Part shown: positions 30,745 through 40,012 of the stretch, one piece after another
How positions within the stretch are numbered: the first letter of the stretch is position 1
Layout: every line of letters starts with the position of its first letter
DNA from: Saccharothrix obliqua
GTDB taxonomy: Bacteria > Actinomycetota > Actinomycetes > Mycobacteriales > Pseudonocardiaceae
DNA length: 40,373 nt
Direction of reading: 5' to 3'
Assembly (NCBI RefSeq): GCF_019375475.1
Contig: NZ_JAHXGQ010000023.1
Coordinates: 1 to 40,373, forward strand
Program-made: the position numbers and the translations under genes
The notes under the pieces: model-generated
The model's input: the letters and a program-made list of their open reading frames with translations, nothing else
What the model was told of the DNA's origin: nothing
The model's database searches: none

Positions 30745-32643
30745 ATGCGCAGCAACGCACGACAGGTCCTGGTGTCCGCCGTGATCGTCGCCCTCTGCGT
30801 CGCGTCGGGCGTGCTCGTCGCACGACCCGTCCCGGGTGACGCCGAGGCCGCCGCGCTCGCCGCGCGGTTCGGCTTCGCGGCCGAACCGCTCAACTCCGCG
30901 CCCGCCGACGCGCGTCGCGAACGGGTCGTCGCACCCGACCTGCACAAGATCCGGGGCTGGATTTCCTCGGTCGGCGCGGCCGCCGCGTTGTCCGACCTGC
31001 GTGGCCAGGGCTGGGCGGGTGACCTGTGCCTGGTCGACCCGCGTGACGACTCGGTGACGGTGCGCCCGGTCCGGGCGGCGGACCCGGGCGGCTACCCGCC
31101 GGTGCGGCTCACGCCGACCGGCCTGCCCTTCGACCGCACCATGGCACCGATGGGCTGCGTCCCGCTGGACGTGGACGTCGACGGCGACACCGACCACGTC
31201 GTCCACTACTGGGGCCGTTCGCCCGTGGTCTTCCTGAACACCAGGGGTCCGGGCGCGCCGGTCGCCGGCGGGCACCGCGCCGTCGAGCTGATCACGCCCA
31301 TGGCCGTGTGGAACTCCGGCACCTTCAACGTCGGCGACGTCGACGGGGACGGCAACCTCGACCTGCTGGTCGGGAACTACTTCCCGGACGGCGCCCGCGT
31401 CCTGGACCCGACCGCGACCGACGAGACGCGGATGCAGATGCAGGACTCGATGTCGTTGGCGCGCAACGCGGGCACCAACCGGCTGCTGCTCGGCAAACCC
31501 ACCGGCCGGCCCGACGAGCTGCCGACCTACACCGACGCGAGCACCGCGTTGTCCCGCGCCGCGGCCGGGTCGTGGACGCTGGCCACCGGCTTCCAGGACC
31601 TGACCGGGGACGGGCTGCCGGAGCTGTACCAGGCCAACGACTTCGGCCCCGACCAGCTGATGGTCAACCGGTCCACGCCGGGCCACGTGCGCTTCGCCGA
31701 GGTCCGCGGCGAGCGGGACATGACCAGCCCCAAGTCCACCGTCCTCGGCTGGGACTCGTTCAAGGGCATGGGCGTCACGTTCACCTACGACGGCGACGCG
31801 CCGCTGCCGACCGTCGTGGTCAGCAACATCACCACGCCGTTCGCGTTGCACGAGAGCAACTTCGCGTTCACCCCGACCGGCACGCCGCAGGACCTCGCCG
31901 CGGGCGTGCTGCCGTTCGACGAGCGCGCGGAGGAGCTGGGCCTGGCCCGCGCCGGCTGGTGCTGGGACGTGCGCGGCGGCGACTTCGACAACGACGGCGT
32001 GGACGAGATCATGCAGGCCAACGGTTTCCTCAAGGGCGAGGTGGACCGGTGGCCGCTGCTCCAGGAACTCGCCATGGGCAACGACGACCTGTTGCGCCAC
32101 CCCGCGTTCTGGCCGAACTTCGCGCCCGGCGACGACCTGTCCGGCCACGAGCCCAACCGGTTCTGGGTGCGCGGGCCGGACGGCCGCTACGCCGACCTCG
32201 CCGCGCCCACCGGCATCGCGACCGGCGACAACACGCGTGCGCTCGCGCACGGCGACGTGGACGGCGACAACCGGCTGGACGCCGTGGTGGCGAACCAGTG
32301 GGAGGACTCGGTGCTGCTGCGCAACACCGCGTCCACCGGCCCGGCCGCGGACCTGCGGCTGGTGCGGCCCGCGCCGGCCGGTCGCGACGCGGTGACCGAC
32401 GTGATCGGCGCGCAGGTCCGGCTGCACCACCCGGACCGGCCGCAGCGCACCCAGCTCTACCCGGCCAACGGCCACACCGGCGTCTCCGCGCCGCTGGCGC
32501 ACCTGGCCCTGCCCGGCGGCGGCACGACGCCCGCCACCGTCACGTGGCGGGACGCGGCGGGCCTGCACGAGGCGACCGTGGACGTGCGGCCGGGCCACGG
32601 CACCATCCTGCTCAAGAGCGACGGAACGGCGGTAGCCCGATGA
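30745..32643 (+). CDS. unbV: Enediyne cassette protein E4 (UnbV, CRTAC1/FG-GAP family)
   Basis: A 632-residue exported or membrane-anchored protein. Residues 7-26 form a hydrophobic signal/anchor. The rest is a beta-propeller with at least five FG-GAP calcium-loop-like repeats: DVDVDGDTDHVV, DVDGDGNLDLLVGNY, DLTGDGLPELYQAND, DFDNDGVDEIMQANG and DVDGDNRLDAVVANQ. The C-terminal 100 residues (GAQVRLHHPDRPQRTQLYPANGH...) are the ASPIC/UnbV-like domain. It always accompanies enediyne PKS genes and its function is unresolved. The ATG is four bases after GAAGGAG. The stop overlaps the E5 start by ATGA. Confidence 0.88.
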   Translation: MRSNARQVLVSAVIVALCVASGVLVARPVPGDAEAAALAARFGFAAEPLNSAPADARRERVVAPDLHKIRGWISSVGAAAALSDLRGQGWAGDLCLVDPRDDSVTVRPVRAADPGGYPPVRLTPTGLPFDRTMAPMGCVPLDVDVDGDTDHVVHYWGRSPVVFLNTRGPGAPVAGGHRAVELITPMAVWNSGTFNVGDVDGDGNLDLLVGNYFPDGARVLDPTATDETRMQMQDSMSLARNAGTNRLLLGKPTGRPDELPTYTDASTALSRAAAGSWTLATGFQDLTGDGLPELYQANDFGPDQLMVNRSTPGHVRFAEVRGERDMTSPKSTVLGWDSFKGMGVTFTYDGDAPLPTVVVSNITTPFALHESNFAFTPTGTPQDLAAGVLPFDERAEELGLARAGWCWDVRGGDFDNDGVDEIMQANGFLKGEVDRWPLLQELAMGNDDLLRHPAFWPNFAPGDDLSGHEPNRFWVRGPDGRYADLAAPTGIATGDNTRALAHGDVDGDNRLDAVVANQWEDSVLLRNTASTGPAADLRLVRPAPAGRDAVTDVIGAQVRLHHPDRPQRTQLYPANGHTGVSAPLAHLALPGGGTTPATVTWRDAAGLHEATVDVRPGHGTILLKSDGTAVAR

Positions 32644-33593
32644 CCACCACGGCCTCACCCGACCTCGCCCAGCGCACCACGCCCGCCGGGCCGGCGGTCG
32701 AACCCGCCGCCGTCCTGTCGCCCGAGGTCAAGCGGGTCCGCGCGCTGGCGCGCTTCGCCACCACCATCACCGTCTTCAACGTCCTGGGCCACACCGTCCT
32801 CGGGTTCGAGCAGGCCCCGATCACGCCGATCGCCGCCGCCCTCACCAGCTACGCGACCGTGCTGCTGTTCGAATCGCTGGACGCGTGGGCACGGGGCCGC
32901 CGACCCGCCTACGCGGGCGGGTTCCGCCGGCTCGTGGTGTTCCTGCTGCCCGCCCACATCACCGGCCTCGCGTGCGGGATGCTGTTGTGGGGCAACACGT
33001 CCCTGTGGCCGTACCTGTTCGCGATCACGGTCGGGAACGGCAGCAAGTACCTGGTCCGGCTGCGCGTGAACGGCAAGCTCCGGCACCTGCTCAACCCGTC
33101 CAACACGGGTATCGCGGTGGTGCTGGTGCTGTTCCCGTGGGTCGGCATCGCACCGCCCTACCACTTCACCACCTTCACCACGTCCACGTTGGACTGGCTG
33201 ATCCCGTTGGGCGTGCTGATGTTCGGCACGGTGCTCAACGCCCGGCTGACCGGCAAGATGCCGCTCATCCTGGGCTGGCTGGGCGCGTTCGTGCTCCAGG
33301 CCGTGCTGCGCGGGTTGCTGCTGGACCACTCGGTGCTCGGCGCGCTGGTGCCGATGACGGGTCTGGCGTTCATCCTGTTCACCAACTACATGATCACCGA
33401 TCCGGGCAGCACCCCCGGGAAACCACGCAACCAGGTGGTCTTCGGCGTCACGGCCGCCGTGGTGTACGCCGTGCTGGTGTTGTCGGGTGTCACCTTCGGG
33501 CTGTTCTTCGCCCTGGTGATCACCTGCCTGCTGCGCGGGGTGGTGCTGCTGGCGGCGCGGTGGCGCGCGACGACGGCGAGCGGTGCCTCATGA
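32640..33593 (+). CDS. unbU: Enediyne cassette protein E5 (UnbU, NqrB/RnfD-like)
   Basis: A 317-residue membrane protein related to the NqrB/RnfD family, of the UnbU branch. It has about nine or ten helices. The conserved stretches GNGSKYLVRLRVNGKLRHLLNP and FPWVGIAPPYHFTT are highly typical of enediyne UnbU, as is the late MITDPGSTPGKPRNQ, the place where RnfD has TDP. No SGAT/TGAT flavin-attachment motif is seen. It is expected in the cytoplasmic membrane. An electron-transfer or export role is only conjecture. It is coupled at both ends by ATGA overlaps (E4 and PksE). Confidence 0.87.
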   Translation: MTTTASPDLAQRTTPAGPAVEPAAVLSPEVKRVRALARFATTITVFNVLGHTVLGFEQAPITPIAAALTSYATVLLFESLDAWARGRRPAYAGGFRRLVVFLLPAHITGLACGMLLWGNTSLWPYLFAITVGNGSKYLVRLRVNGKLRHLLNPSNTGIAVVLVLFPWVGIAPPYHFTTFTTSTLDWLIPLGVLMFGTVLNARLTGKMPLILGWLGAFVLQAVLRGLLLDHSVLGALVPMTGLAFILFTNYMITDPGSTPGKPRNQVVFGVTAAVVYAVLVLSGVTFGLFFALVITCLLRGVVLLAARWRATTASGAS

Positions 33594-36500
33594 GCGGTAC
33601 CGGCGGTGTCGCGGTGGTCGGCCTGGCCTGCCGCTACCCCGACGCCGACGCGCCCGGTGAGCTGTGGGAGACCGTGCTCGGTCGGCGGCGCGGGTTCCGC
33701 AGGCTGCCCGAGCGGCGGTTGTCCGCCGACTACCTGGGTCCCGCCGACGACCCGGACCGCACCTACGTGACGCACGCCGGCCTGCTGCGCGGGTGGCGGT
33801 TCGACCGGGAGCGGTTCGGCGTGCCCGGACCGCTGCACCGCGCCGCCGACCACGCGCACTGGCTGGCGCTGGAGACCGCCGCGGACGCCCTGGCGGACGC
33901 CGGGTTCCCGGACGGGGGCGGCCTGGACCGCGACCGGGTGGGCGTGGTCTTCGGCAACACCATGACCGGCGAGTTCTCCCGTGCCGCGCAGCTGCGGCTG
34001 CGGTGGCCGTTCGTGCGCCGCGCGGCGGTCGCGGCCCTGGCCGGCGCGGGGGTGGCCGCCGACCAGGCGGAGCGGGCGCTCGCCCTGTTCGGCGACCTGG
34101 TGCGCGCGCCGTTCCCGACACCCGGCGACGAGACGCTGGCGGGCGCGCTGTCCAACACCATCGCCGGCCGCGTGTGCAACCACTTCGACTTCCACGGCAC
34201 GGGTTTCACCGTGGACGGCGCGTGCGCGTCCAGCCTGCTCTCGGTCACCGCGGCGGCACGCGCGCTGCTCGGCGGCGAGCTGGACTTCGCGCTCGCCGGC
34301 GGCGTGGACCTCAGCCTGGACCCGTTCGAACTGGTCGGGTTCGCCCGCACCGGCGCGCTCGCGGTGGACGAGATGCGCGTCTACGACCAGCGGCCCACCG
34401 GTTTCCTGCCGGGTGAGGGCTGCGGCGTGGTGGCGTTGATGCGTGCCGAGGACGCCGAACGGCAGGGCGTGCGGACCTACGCCGTCCTGACGGGCTGGGG
34501 CACGTCGTCGGACGGCGCGGGCGGGTTGACCCGGCCACGCGCCCACGGGCAGGGCCTGGCGATGGACCGCGCCTACCGGATGGCCGGCGTGTCGCCGCGG
34601 GCCGTGGAGCTGGTGGAAGGGCACGGCACCGGCACGCGGGTCGGCGACGAGGTGGAGCTGACCGCGTTGCGCGACGTGCGTGGCGCGGGTTCGCCGCGTG
34701 CCGCGCTGGGCTCGGTGAAGGCCAACATCGGGCACACCAAGGCCGCCGCGGGCGTGGCGGGGCTGATCAAGGCGGTGCTCGCCGTGCACCACCGGGTGCT
34801 GCCGCCGACGACGGGCGTGGAGAGCCCGCACCGGCTGCTGCGCGACCCCGACGTGCCGCTGCGGCTGCTGGACGAGGCCGAGCCGTGGTCGACGCGCACG
34901 CCGTTGGCGTCGGTGTCGTCCATGGGTTTCGGCGGCATCAACGCCCACGTGGTGCTGCGCGGTCTGCCGGCCCGCCCGGTCACGGCGTTGCCCGCGCACG
35001 TGGCGGCGCTGGGCCGACCCGCGCCGAGGCACGACGTCGTGCTGCTGGACGCCGCCGACCGCACCGCCCTGGACGACCGGCTCGCGGCCGTCGAAGCGCT
35101 GGCGCCCGCCCTGAGCGCGGCCGAGCTGCACGACCTCGCCGCCACCGCGCACGCCGAGCGGCGTGGTCCGGGCGCGGTGCGCTGCGCGTTGGTCGCCGAC
35201 ACCCCGGACCGCCTGCGTCACGCCGCGACCGCCGCACGCGGCCTGCTGCCCGCCTGGACGGGTGCGGTGCTGGTGGACGAACCGGCGGGTGTCGTGCTCG
35301 CCGCCGGGCCGCCACGCCGGGTCGGGCTGCTGCTGCCCGGCCAGGCCGCGCCGGTCCGCGCGGAACTCGACCCGTGGGCGGCGGGGCTGGACGTGCCCGA
35401 CGCGGGCGTGCCGGTGGTCGACGGCGCGACCGGCACGGACGTCGCGCAACCCGCCGTGGTGCGGCACTCGCTGGCCGCGCTCGCCTGGCTGGAGGCGTGT
35501 GGCTGCCACCCGGTCGGCGCGGTCGGGCACAGCCTCGGCGAGATCACGGCGCTGGCGTGGGCCGGTGCGCTGGACCACCGCACGGCGCAGGCCGTGGCGG
35601 TGGCCCGTGGCCGGGTGATGGCCGACCACGGCGCGCCTGGCACGGCGATGGCGGGCGTGGCGGGCGACGAGGAGATCACGCGTGCTGTGGCCGATGGCCT
35701 GGACGTCGAGATCACCGGCTACAACGGACCGGCCCAGACCACGGTGGGCGGACCGGCCGACGCGGTCGCCGAGTTCGTCGCACGAGCCCGCCGGCGCGGC
35801 GTGCGCGCGACCGGGCTGCCCGTCTCGCACGCCTTCCACAGCACCGCGATGCGTGATGTCGTCGAACCGCTGCGGGCGGTCCTGGCCCAGGTGCCGTTCA
35901 CGCCGCCGGTCCGGCCGGTCTTCTCCACGGTCACCGGCCACGCGCTGCCGGCCGACGTCGACCTGGTCGGCCTGCTCGCCGACCAGGTCACCCGGCCGGT
36001 CCGGTTCACCGAGGCGCTGGCGGGCCTCGCCGGGCGCTGCGACCTGCTGGTCGAGGCCGGGCCCGGCACCACGCTGACCGACCTGGCGCGTGCCGCGGGC
36101 GCGACCGCCGTCGCCGTGGACAGCGGCGACCCGCGACGGCACGCGTTGGCCACCGCCACGCTCGCCGCGTGCTCGGCGGGCGACCTCGGCGCGTGGTTCG
36201 CGGGCCGCGCGCACCGCCCGCTCGGTCCCGACACGCGGATCGAGCTGCTGGCCAACCCGTGCGAGGCCGACCTGCCGGACCACGCCGCGCCCGTGCCCGC
36301 CTTACCCGGACCGCGACCGCTCACCACCGACACCGACCCGCTCTCGGTGGTGCGCGCGCAGCTCAGCCGCGTGCTGGAACTGCCGCTCGCCACCGTGCGG
36401 CCGGACAGCACGCTGCTGGGCGACCTGCACCTCAACTCGCTCCAGGCGGTCCAGGTGGTCGGGTCGATCGCGGACCTGCTCGGTCGCCGGCCGCCCGATG

Positions 36501-39052
36501 GCGCGTTGTCCAACGTGGACACCACGGTCGCGGACGTCGCGGAGCTGCTGGCCGCCCGACCCGCCGCCGCCACCGCCGACGACCGACCACCGCCCGGCGT
36601 CGCACCGTGGGTGCGGGTGTTCGAGCACCGCTGGACGCCGTTCCCGACACCGCCGGCCGCGCCACCCGGCGGCACGTGGGAGTTCGACGCGCCGCCGGAC
36701 CACTGGCTGCGTGCCGTGCGCGGCCTGCCGGGTGCGGCGGGTGAGCGGAACCTCGCCGTGTGGCTGGCCGACGAGCGGCCCGCGGCCGTGGCCCGCGTGC
36801 TCGCGCTGGTCGGCGCACGCCGGCCGCGTCGGCTGGTCGTGGCCCACCGCGGTCACCCGGCCGCCGCCGCCATCGGTCGCGGCGCGGCCGTCGAGCTGGA
36901 CGGGTGCGCCGTCACCGTGGTCGACGGCGACACCCTCGACCCGGCCCTGGTCGCCGCGACCGGCTACCGCGAGCTGCGGGTGCGGCCCGGTGGCGTCGCG
37001 CAGGTGACCACGCACGCCCGCCGCCCCGTGCCCGGCGGCGGGATACCGCTCGGCCCCGGCGACGTCTGCCTGGTCACCGGCGGCGCGAGCGGCATCACCG
37101 CCGAGTGCGGCGCGGCACTGGCCGCCCGCACCGGGTGCGTGCTGGTGGTCGTCGGCCGGTCCGCGCCCGACGCGCCGCACGTCGTGGCGGCGCTCCACGC
37201 GCTCCGCGAGCGGGCCGACGTCCGGTACGCGCGGGCCGACGTCACCGATCCCGCCCAGGTCACCGCCGCGGTGGCCGCCGCCGCCCGGGTCGGCCCGGTC
37301 CGCGGCCTGCTGCACGGCGCGGGCGTCAACCGGCCCCGCCTGCTCGGCGCGGTGACCGCCGAGACGTTGCACGCCACCCTCGAACCCAAGGTGACCGGCC
37401 TGCGGCTGCTCCTCGCCGCCACGCCGGACCTGCGGCTGGCGGTGGCGTTCGGCTCGATCATCGGCCGCCGGGGACTGCCCGGCCAGGCGGAGTACGGCGT
37501 GGCCAACGACTGGCTGCGCGCCGAGCTGGACCGCGCCGAGCGGCCCGGCCTGCGGCGGCACTTGGTGGAGTGGTCGCTGTGGGACGGCGTCGGCATGGGC
37601 GAGCGGATGGGCGTCGTGGCCGGGCTCGCCGCCGCGGGCATCACCCCGATCACGCCGCAGGACGGTCCACCCGCCCTGCTGGACGTGCTGGCCGACCGGG
37701 ACGCGCCGGTGACGGTGCTGATCACCGGCCGCTTCCCGGAAGGGCCCACGCTCGCCATCGCCGGACCACCGCCCGAACCGCTGCGGTTCACCGAGGACCT
37801 GAGGGTCCGGTTCGCGGGCGTGGAGGCGGTGGCGGACGCCGAGCTGTCGCTGGGCCACGACCCGTACCTGGGCGAGCACCGGGTGGCGGGCGTGCCGGTG
37901 CTGCCCGCCGTGCTCGGCCTGGAGGCCATGGCGCAGGCGGTGGTGGCGGCGGTCGGGCGGCGGCGGGCGTGGGCGTTCGCCGACGTCGACCTGCGCAGCC
38001 CGGTCACCGTGCCGGACCGCGGTGTCCGGACCGTGCGGTCGGCGGCGCTGGCCGAGGGCGCGGACGCGGTGCGCGTCGTGCTCCGCGACGACGCCGACGG
38101 TTTCGCGACCGACCGGTTCACGGCCGTCGTGCGGGCCGCGGCCGAACCGGGGTCGGGCGGCCCGCCGGACGAGGCGGCCGTGGAGCGACCCGCCGACACC
38201 CACGCGTTCTACGGGCCGCTGCTGTTCCACCGGGGCCGGTTCCGCCGGCTGCTCGGCTACGACCGGCTGTCCGCGTTCGAGGTGCGGGCCCGGGTGCGTG
38301 CCGAGCCCGGCACGCCGTGGTTCTCCGAGTTCCACCACCGGCGGCTGCTGCTCGGCGACCCCGGTGCGCACGACGCCGCCCTGCACGTGCTGCTGGCGTG
38401 CGTGCCGCACCGCCGCGCGTTGCCGGTCGGTGCGGACCGGTTCACCGTGTGGCGCCCGCCCGAGGGCGTGCTGCGCGTGCACGCCGTGGAAACCACGCAC
38501 ACCGCCGACGACTACGTGTTCGACGTGGACGTGCTGGACGCGTCCGGGGCGCCGGTCGCCCGGTGGGACGCGCTGCGGCTGCGTGCCATCGGCCCGGCCC
38601 GGTGGGCGGAGGCGCTGCCCGCGTCCCTGGTCGGCCCGCTGCTCAGCCGCCGGCTGGTGGAGCTGGACGTCGCGCCGCGGGTGGACCTGGTCGTCGCCGG
38701 TCCGGACGGCGCCGCCGGGCACACCCTGCACGCCGCGGCCGACCACCCGGTCGGCGCGGTGTGGGGCGCGACCGCCGCGCTGGAGCCGTTCGCGGCGACC
38801 GACGCCGACACCGCCGCGGTCGCCGCGCGCAAGCTGGACGAACCGATCGAGGTGGCGGCCGGTCGGGTCACCGCGGGCCGTGCCGCCCTCGGGCGCGCCG
38901 GGCTGGACCGCCGCGTGCCGCTGGAGGTCGCCGAGGTGACCGATGACGGCCTGCTCGTGCTGCGTGGCGCGGGCACGGCGGTCGTGGTCGCCCGGCCCTC
39001 CGTCGCCGGTGTCGGCGAACCCGTGGTCGCGATCGCCGTGGAGGTGGGTTGA
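33590..39052 (+). CDS. pksE: Iterative enediyne polyketide synthase PksE
   Basis: An 1820-residue single-module iterative PKS with the enediyne domain order. KS: Cys212 (DGACASS), His345 (EGHGTGT), His382 (NIGHTKA). AT: Ser648 (GHSLGE) with SHAFHS downstream. ACP: Ser950 in DLHLNSLQ, the enediyne form in place of DSL, set between AT and KR. KR: VTGGASGI near 1160, Ser1289 and Tyr1302. DH: His1430 in EHRVAGVPVLP, later FYGPLLFHRGRFRRL. A C-terminal domain of about 150 residues, where the PPTase-like domain of SgcE/CalE8 lies, ends the protein. It makes the conjugated polyene that becomes the enediyne core. SgcE and CalE8 are about 1920-1940 residues, so this one is shorter. It is coupled to E5 by ATGA. 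Confidence 0.95.
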   Translation: MSGTGGVAVVGLACRYPDADAPGELWETVLGRRRGFRRLPERRLSADYLGPADDPDRTYVTHAGLLRGWRFDRERFGVPGPLHRAADHAHWLALETAADALADAGFPDGGGLDRDRVGVVFGNTMTGEFSRAAQLRLRWPFVRRAAVAALAGAGVAADQAERALALFGDLVRAPFPTPGDETLAGALSNTIAGRVCNHFDFHGTGFTVDGACASSLLSVTAAARALLGGELDFALAGGVDLSLDPFELVGFARTGALAVDEMRVYDQRPTGFLPGEGCGVVALMRAEDAERQGVRTYAVLTGWGTSSDGAGGLTRPRAHGQGLAMDRAYRMAGVSPRAVELVEGHGTGTRVGDEVELTALRDVRGAGSPRAALGSVKANIGHTKAAAGVAGLIKAVLAVHHRVLPPTTGVESPHRLLRDPDVPLRLLDEAEPWSTRTPLASVSSMGFGGINAHVVLRGLPARPVTALPAHVAALGRPAPRHDVVLLDAADRTALDDRLAAVEALAPALSAAELHDLAATAHAERRGPGAVRCALVADTPDRLRHAATAARGLLPAWTGAVLVDEPAGVVLAAGPPRRVGLLLPGQAAPVRAELDPWAAGLDVPDAGVPVVDGATGTDVAQPAVVRHSLAALAWLEACGCHPVGAVGHSLGEITALAWAGALDHRTAQAVAVARGRVMADHGAPGTAMAGVAGDEEITRAVADGLDVEITGYNGPAQTTVGGPADAVAEFVARARRRGVRATGLPVSHAFHSTAMRDVVEPLRAVLAQVPFTPPVRPVFSTVTGHALPADVDLVGLLADQVTRPVRFTEALAGLAGRCDLLVEAGPGTTLTDLARAAGATAVAVDSGDPRRHALATATLAACSAGDLGAWFAGRAHRPLGPDTRIELLANPCEADLPDHAAPVPALPGPRPLTTDTDPLSVVRAQLSRVLELPLATVRPDSTLLGDLHLNSLQAVQVVGSIADLLGRRPPDGALSNVDTTVADVAELLAARPAAATADDRPPPGVAPWVRVFEHRWTPFPTPPAAPPGGTWEFDAPPDHWLRAVRGLPGAAGERNLAVWLADERPAAVARVLALVGARRPRRLVVAHRGHPAAAAIGRGAAVELDGCAVTVVDGDTLDPALVAATGYRELRVRPGGVAQVTTHARRPVPGGGIPLGPGDVCLVTGGASGITAECGAALAARTGCVLVVVGRSAPDAPHVVAALHALRERADVRYARADVTDPAQVTAAVAAAARVGPVRGLLHGAGVNRPRLLGAVTAETLHATLEPKVTGLRLLLAATPDLRLAVAFGSIIGRRGLPGQAEYGVANDWLRAELDRAERPGLRRHLVEWSLWDGVGMGERMGVVAGLAAAGITPITPQDGPPALLDVLADRDAPVTVLITGRFPEGPTLAIAGPPPEPLRFTEDLRVRFAGVEAVADAELSLGHDPYLGEHRVAGVPVLPAVLGLEAMAQAVVAAVGRRRAWAFADVDLRSPVTVPDRGVRTVRSAALAEGADAVRVVLRDDADGFATDRFTAVVRAAAEPGSGGPPDEAAVERPADTHAFYGPLLFHRGRFRRLLGYDRLSAFEVRARVRAEPGTPWFSEFHHRRLLLGDPGAHDAALHVLLACVPHRRALPVGADRFTVWRPPEGVLRVHAVETTHTADDYVFDVDVLDASGAPVARWDALRLRAIGPARWAEALPASLVGPLLSRRLVELDVAPRVDLVVAGPDGAAGHTLHAAADHPVGAVWGATAALEPFAATDADTAAVAARKLDEPIEVAAGRVTAGRAALGRAGLDRRVPLEVAEVTDDGLLVLRGAGTAVVVARPSVAGVGEPVVAIAVEVG

Positions 39053-39053
39053 C

Positions 39054-39479
39054 GTGCGGGAGTACGTGCTCCGGCACCGCGTGACGTTCGACGAGACCAA
39101 CGTGGTGGGCAACGTCTACTTCGCCCACTACCTGCACTGGCAGGGGCACTGCCGCGAGGCGTTCCTGGCCGACCACGCGCCGGGCGTGCTGGGCGAGGTG
39201 CGGCGTGGCGAGCTGGCGTTGGCCACCGTCTCCTGCGCCATGGAGTTCTTCGCGGAGTGCTTCGCGCTGGACGAGATCGAGGTGGCGATGACGTTGCGCG
39301 GCCGGCGCGGCAACCGGGTGGAGATGGACTACGAGTTCCGCCGCGGTGGTCGGCTGGTGGCGCGTGGCGGCCAGGTCGTGTCGTGCCTGCGCCGCACGGC
39401 GGACGGCGTGCTGCCGGTCCGCGTGCCCGAGGAACTGGCCGCTGCCCTGGCCCCGTTCGAGAAGGAGTCCGTGTCATGA
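39054..39479 (+). CDS. Enediyne PKS thioesterase E10 (hotdog fold)
   Basis: A 141-residue protein matching the enediyne thioesterases CalE7, SgcE10 and DynE7. The N-terminal FDETNVVGNVYFAHYLHWQGHCREAF near residue 12 is the family signature. AMEFFAECFALDEIEVAM and VEMDYEFRRGG follow. These 4-hydroxybenzoyl-CoA thioesterase-fold enzymes release the polyene from PksE and have no acidic catalytic residue in the usual place. They rely on conserved Asn/Arg residues, for which Asn16 and Arg34 are candidates here. GTG 39054 starts one base after the PksE stop. The end overlaps the next gene by ATGA. Confidence 0.93.
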   Translation: MREYVLRHRVTFDETNVVGNVYFAHYLHWQGHCREAFLADHAPGVLGEVRRGELALATVSCAMEFFAECFALDEIEVAMTLRGRRGNRVEMDYEFRRGGRLVARGGQVVSCLRRTADGVLPVRVPEELAAALAPFEKESVS

Positions 39480-40012
39480 CCCACGTGCTCGACCTGCCCG
39501 TGCTGCGGACCCTCAACACGACGCGGCACCGCGTGGCCCTGCTGCTGTTCATGGTGGTGGTCGCCGCCCACTGGGCGGAGCACCTGGCGCAAGCCGTGCA
39601 GATCTACGTCCTGGGCATGTCGCCCGCCGAAGCACGCGGCGTGCTGGGCGTGCCGTTCCCGTGGCTGGTGCACTCGGAGTGGATGCACTACGGGTACGCG
39701 CTGGTGATGGTGGTCGGGCTGCTCCTGCTGCGACCGGGTTTCGCCGGCCGGGCCCGCACCTGGTGGACCGCCGCCCTGCTCATCCAGGTGTGGCACCACT
39801 TCGAGCACCTGCTGCTGCTGGTGCAGGCCACGGCGGGCGCGAACCTCGGCGGCCGGCCCGTGCCCACCAGCGTGCTGCAACTGGCGCTGCCCCGCGTGGA
39901 GCTGCACCTGTTCTACAACGCGATCGTCTTCATCCCGATGGTGGTGGCGATGGTCAAGCACAACGACCCGGCGGCCGGTGCGCGCTGCGACTGCGGCGTG
40001 GTGAGGCGGTGA
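39476..40012 (+). CDS. His/Glu-rich four-helix membrane protein in the enediyne operon
   Basis: A 178-residue protein with four predicted helices. Each helix, or its end, carries His/Glu: His32-x-x-Glu35-His36 in helix 1; His66 and His71 before helix 2; His107-His108-x-Glu110-His111 in helix 3; Glu142-x-His144 at the start of helix 4. The HxxEH and HHxEH pattern in a membrane setting resembles metal-binding sites of membrane diiron or copper enzymes, but I recognise no named family. It is coupled to E10 and to the HxlR gene by overlaps (ATGA, GTGA), so it belongs to the enediyne operon. A metal-dependent redox step at the membrane, or transport or sensing, are options. The function is inference. 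Confidence 0.75.
   Translation: MTHVLDLPVLRTLNTTRHRVALLLFMVVVAAHWAEHLAQAVQIYVLGMSPAEARGVLGVPFPWLVHSEWMHYGYALVMVVGLLLLRPGFAGRARTWWTAALLIQVWHHFEHLLLLVQATAGANLGGRPVPTSVLQLALPRVELHLFYNAIVFIPMVVAMVKHNDPAAGARCDCGVVRR

Noticed and set aside
33386..39112. Very long antisense frames (up to 965 codons) opposite PksE
   Set aside because: They are composed of His/Arg/Gly/Val-rich repeats without any domain, caused by strong G/C third positions of the PKS gene.
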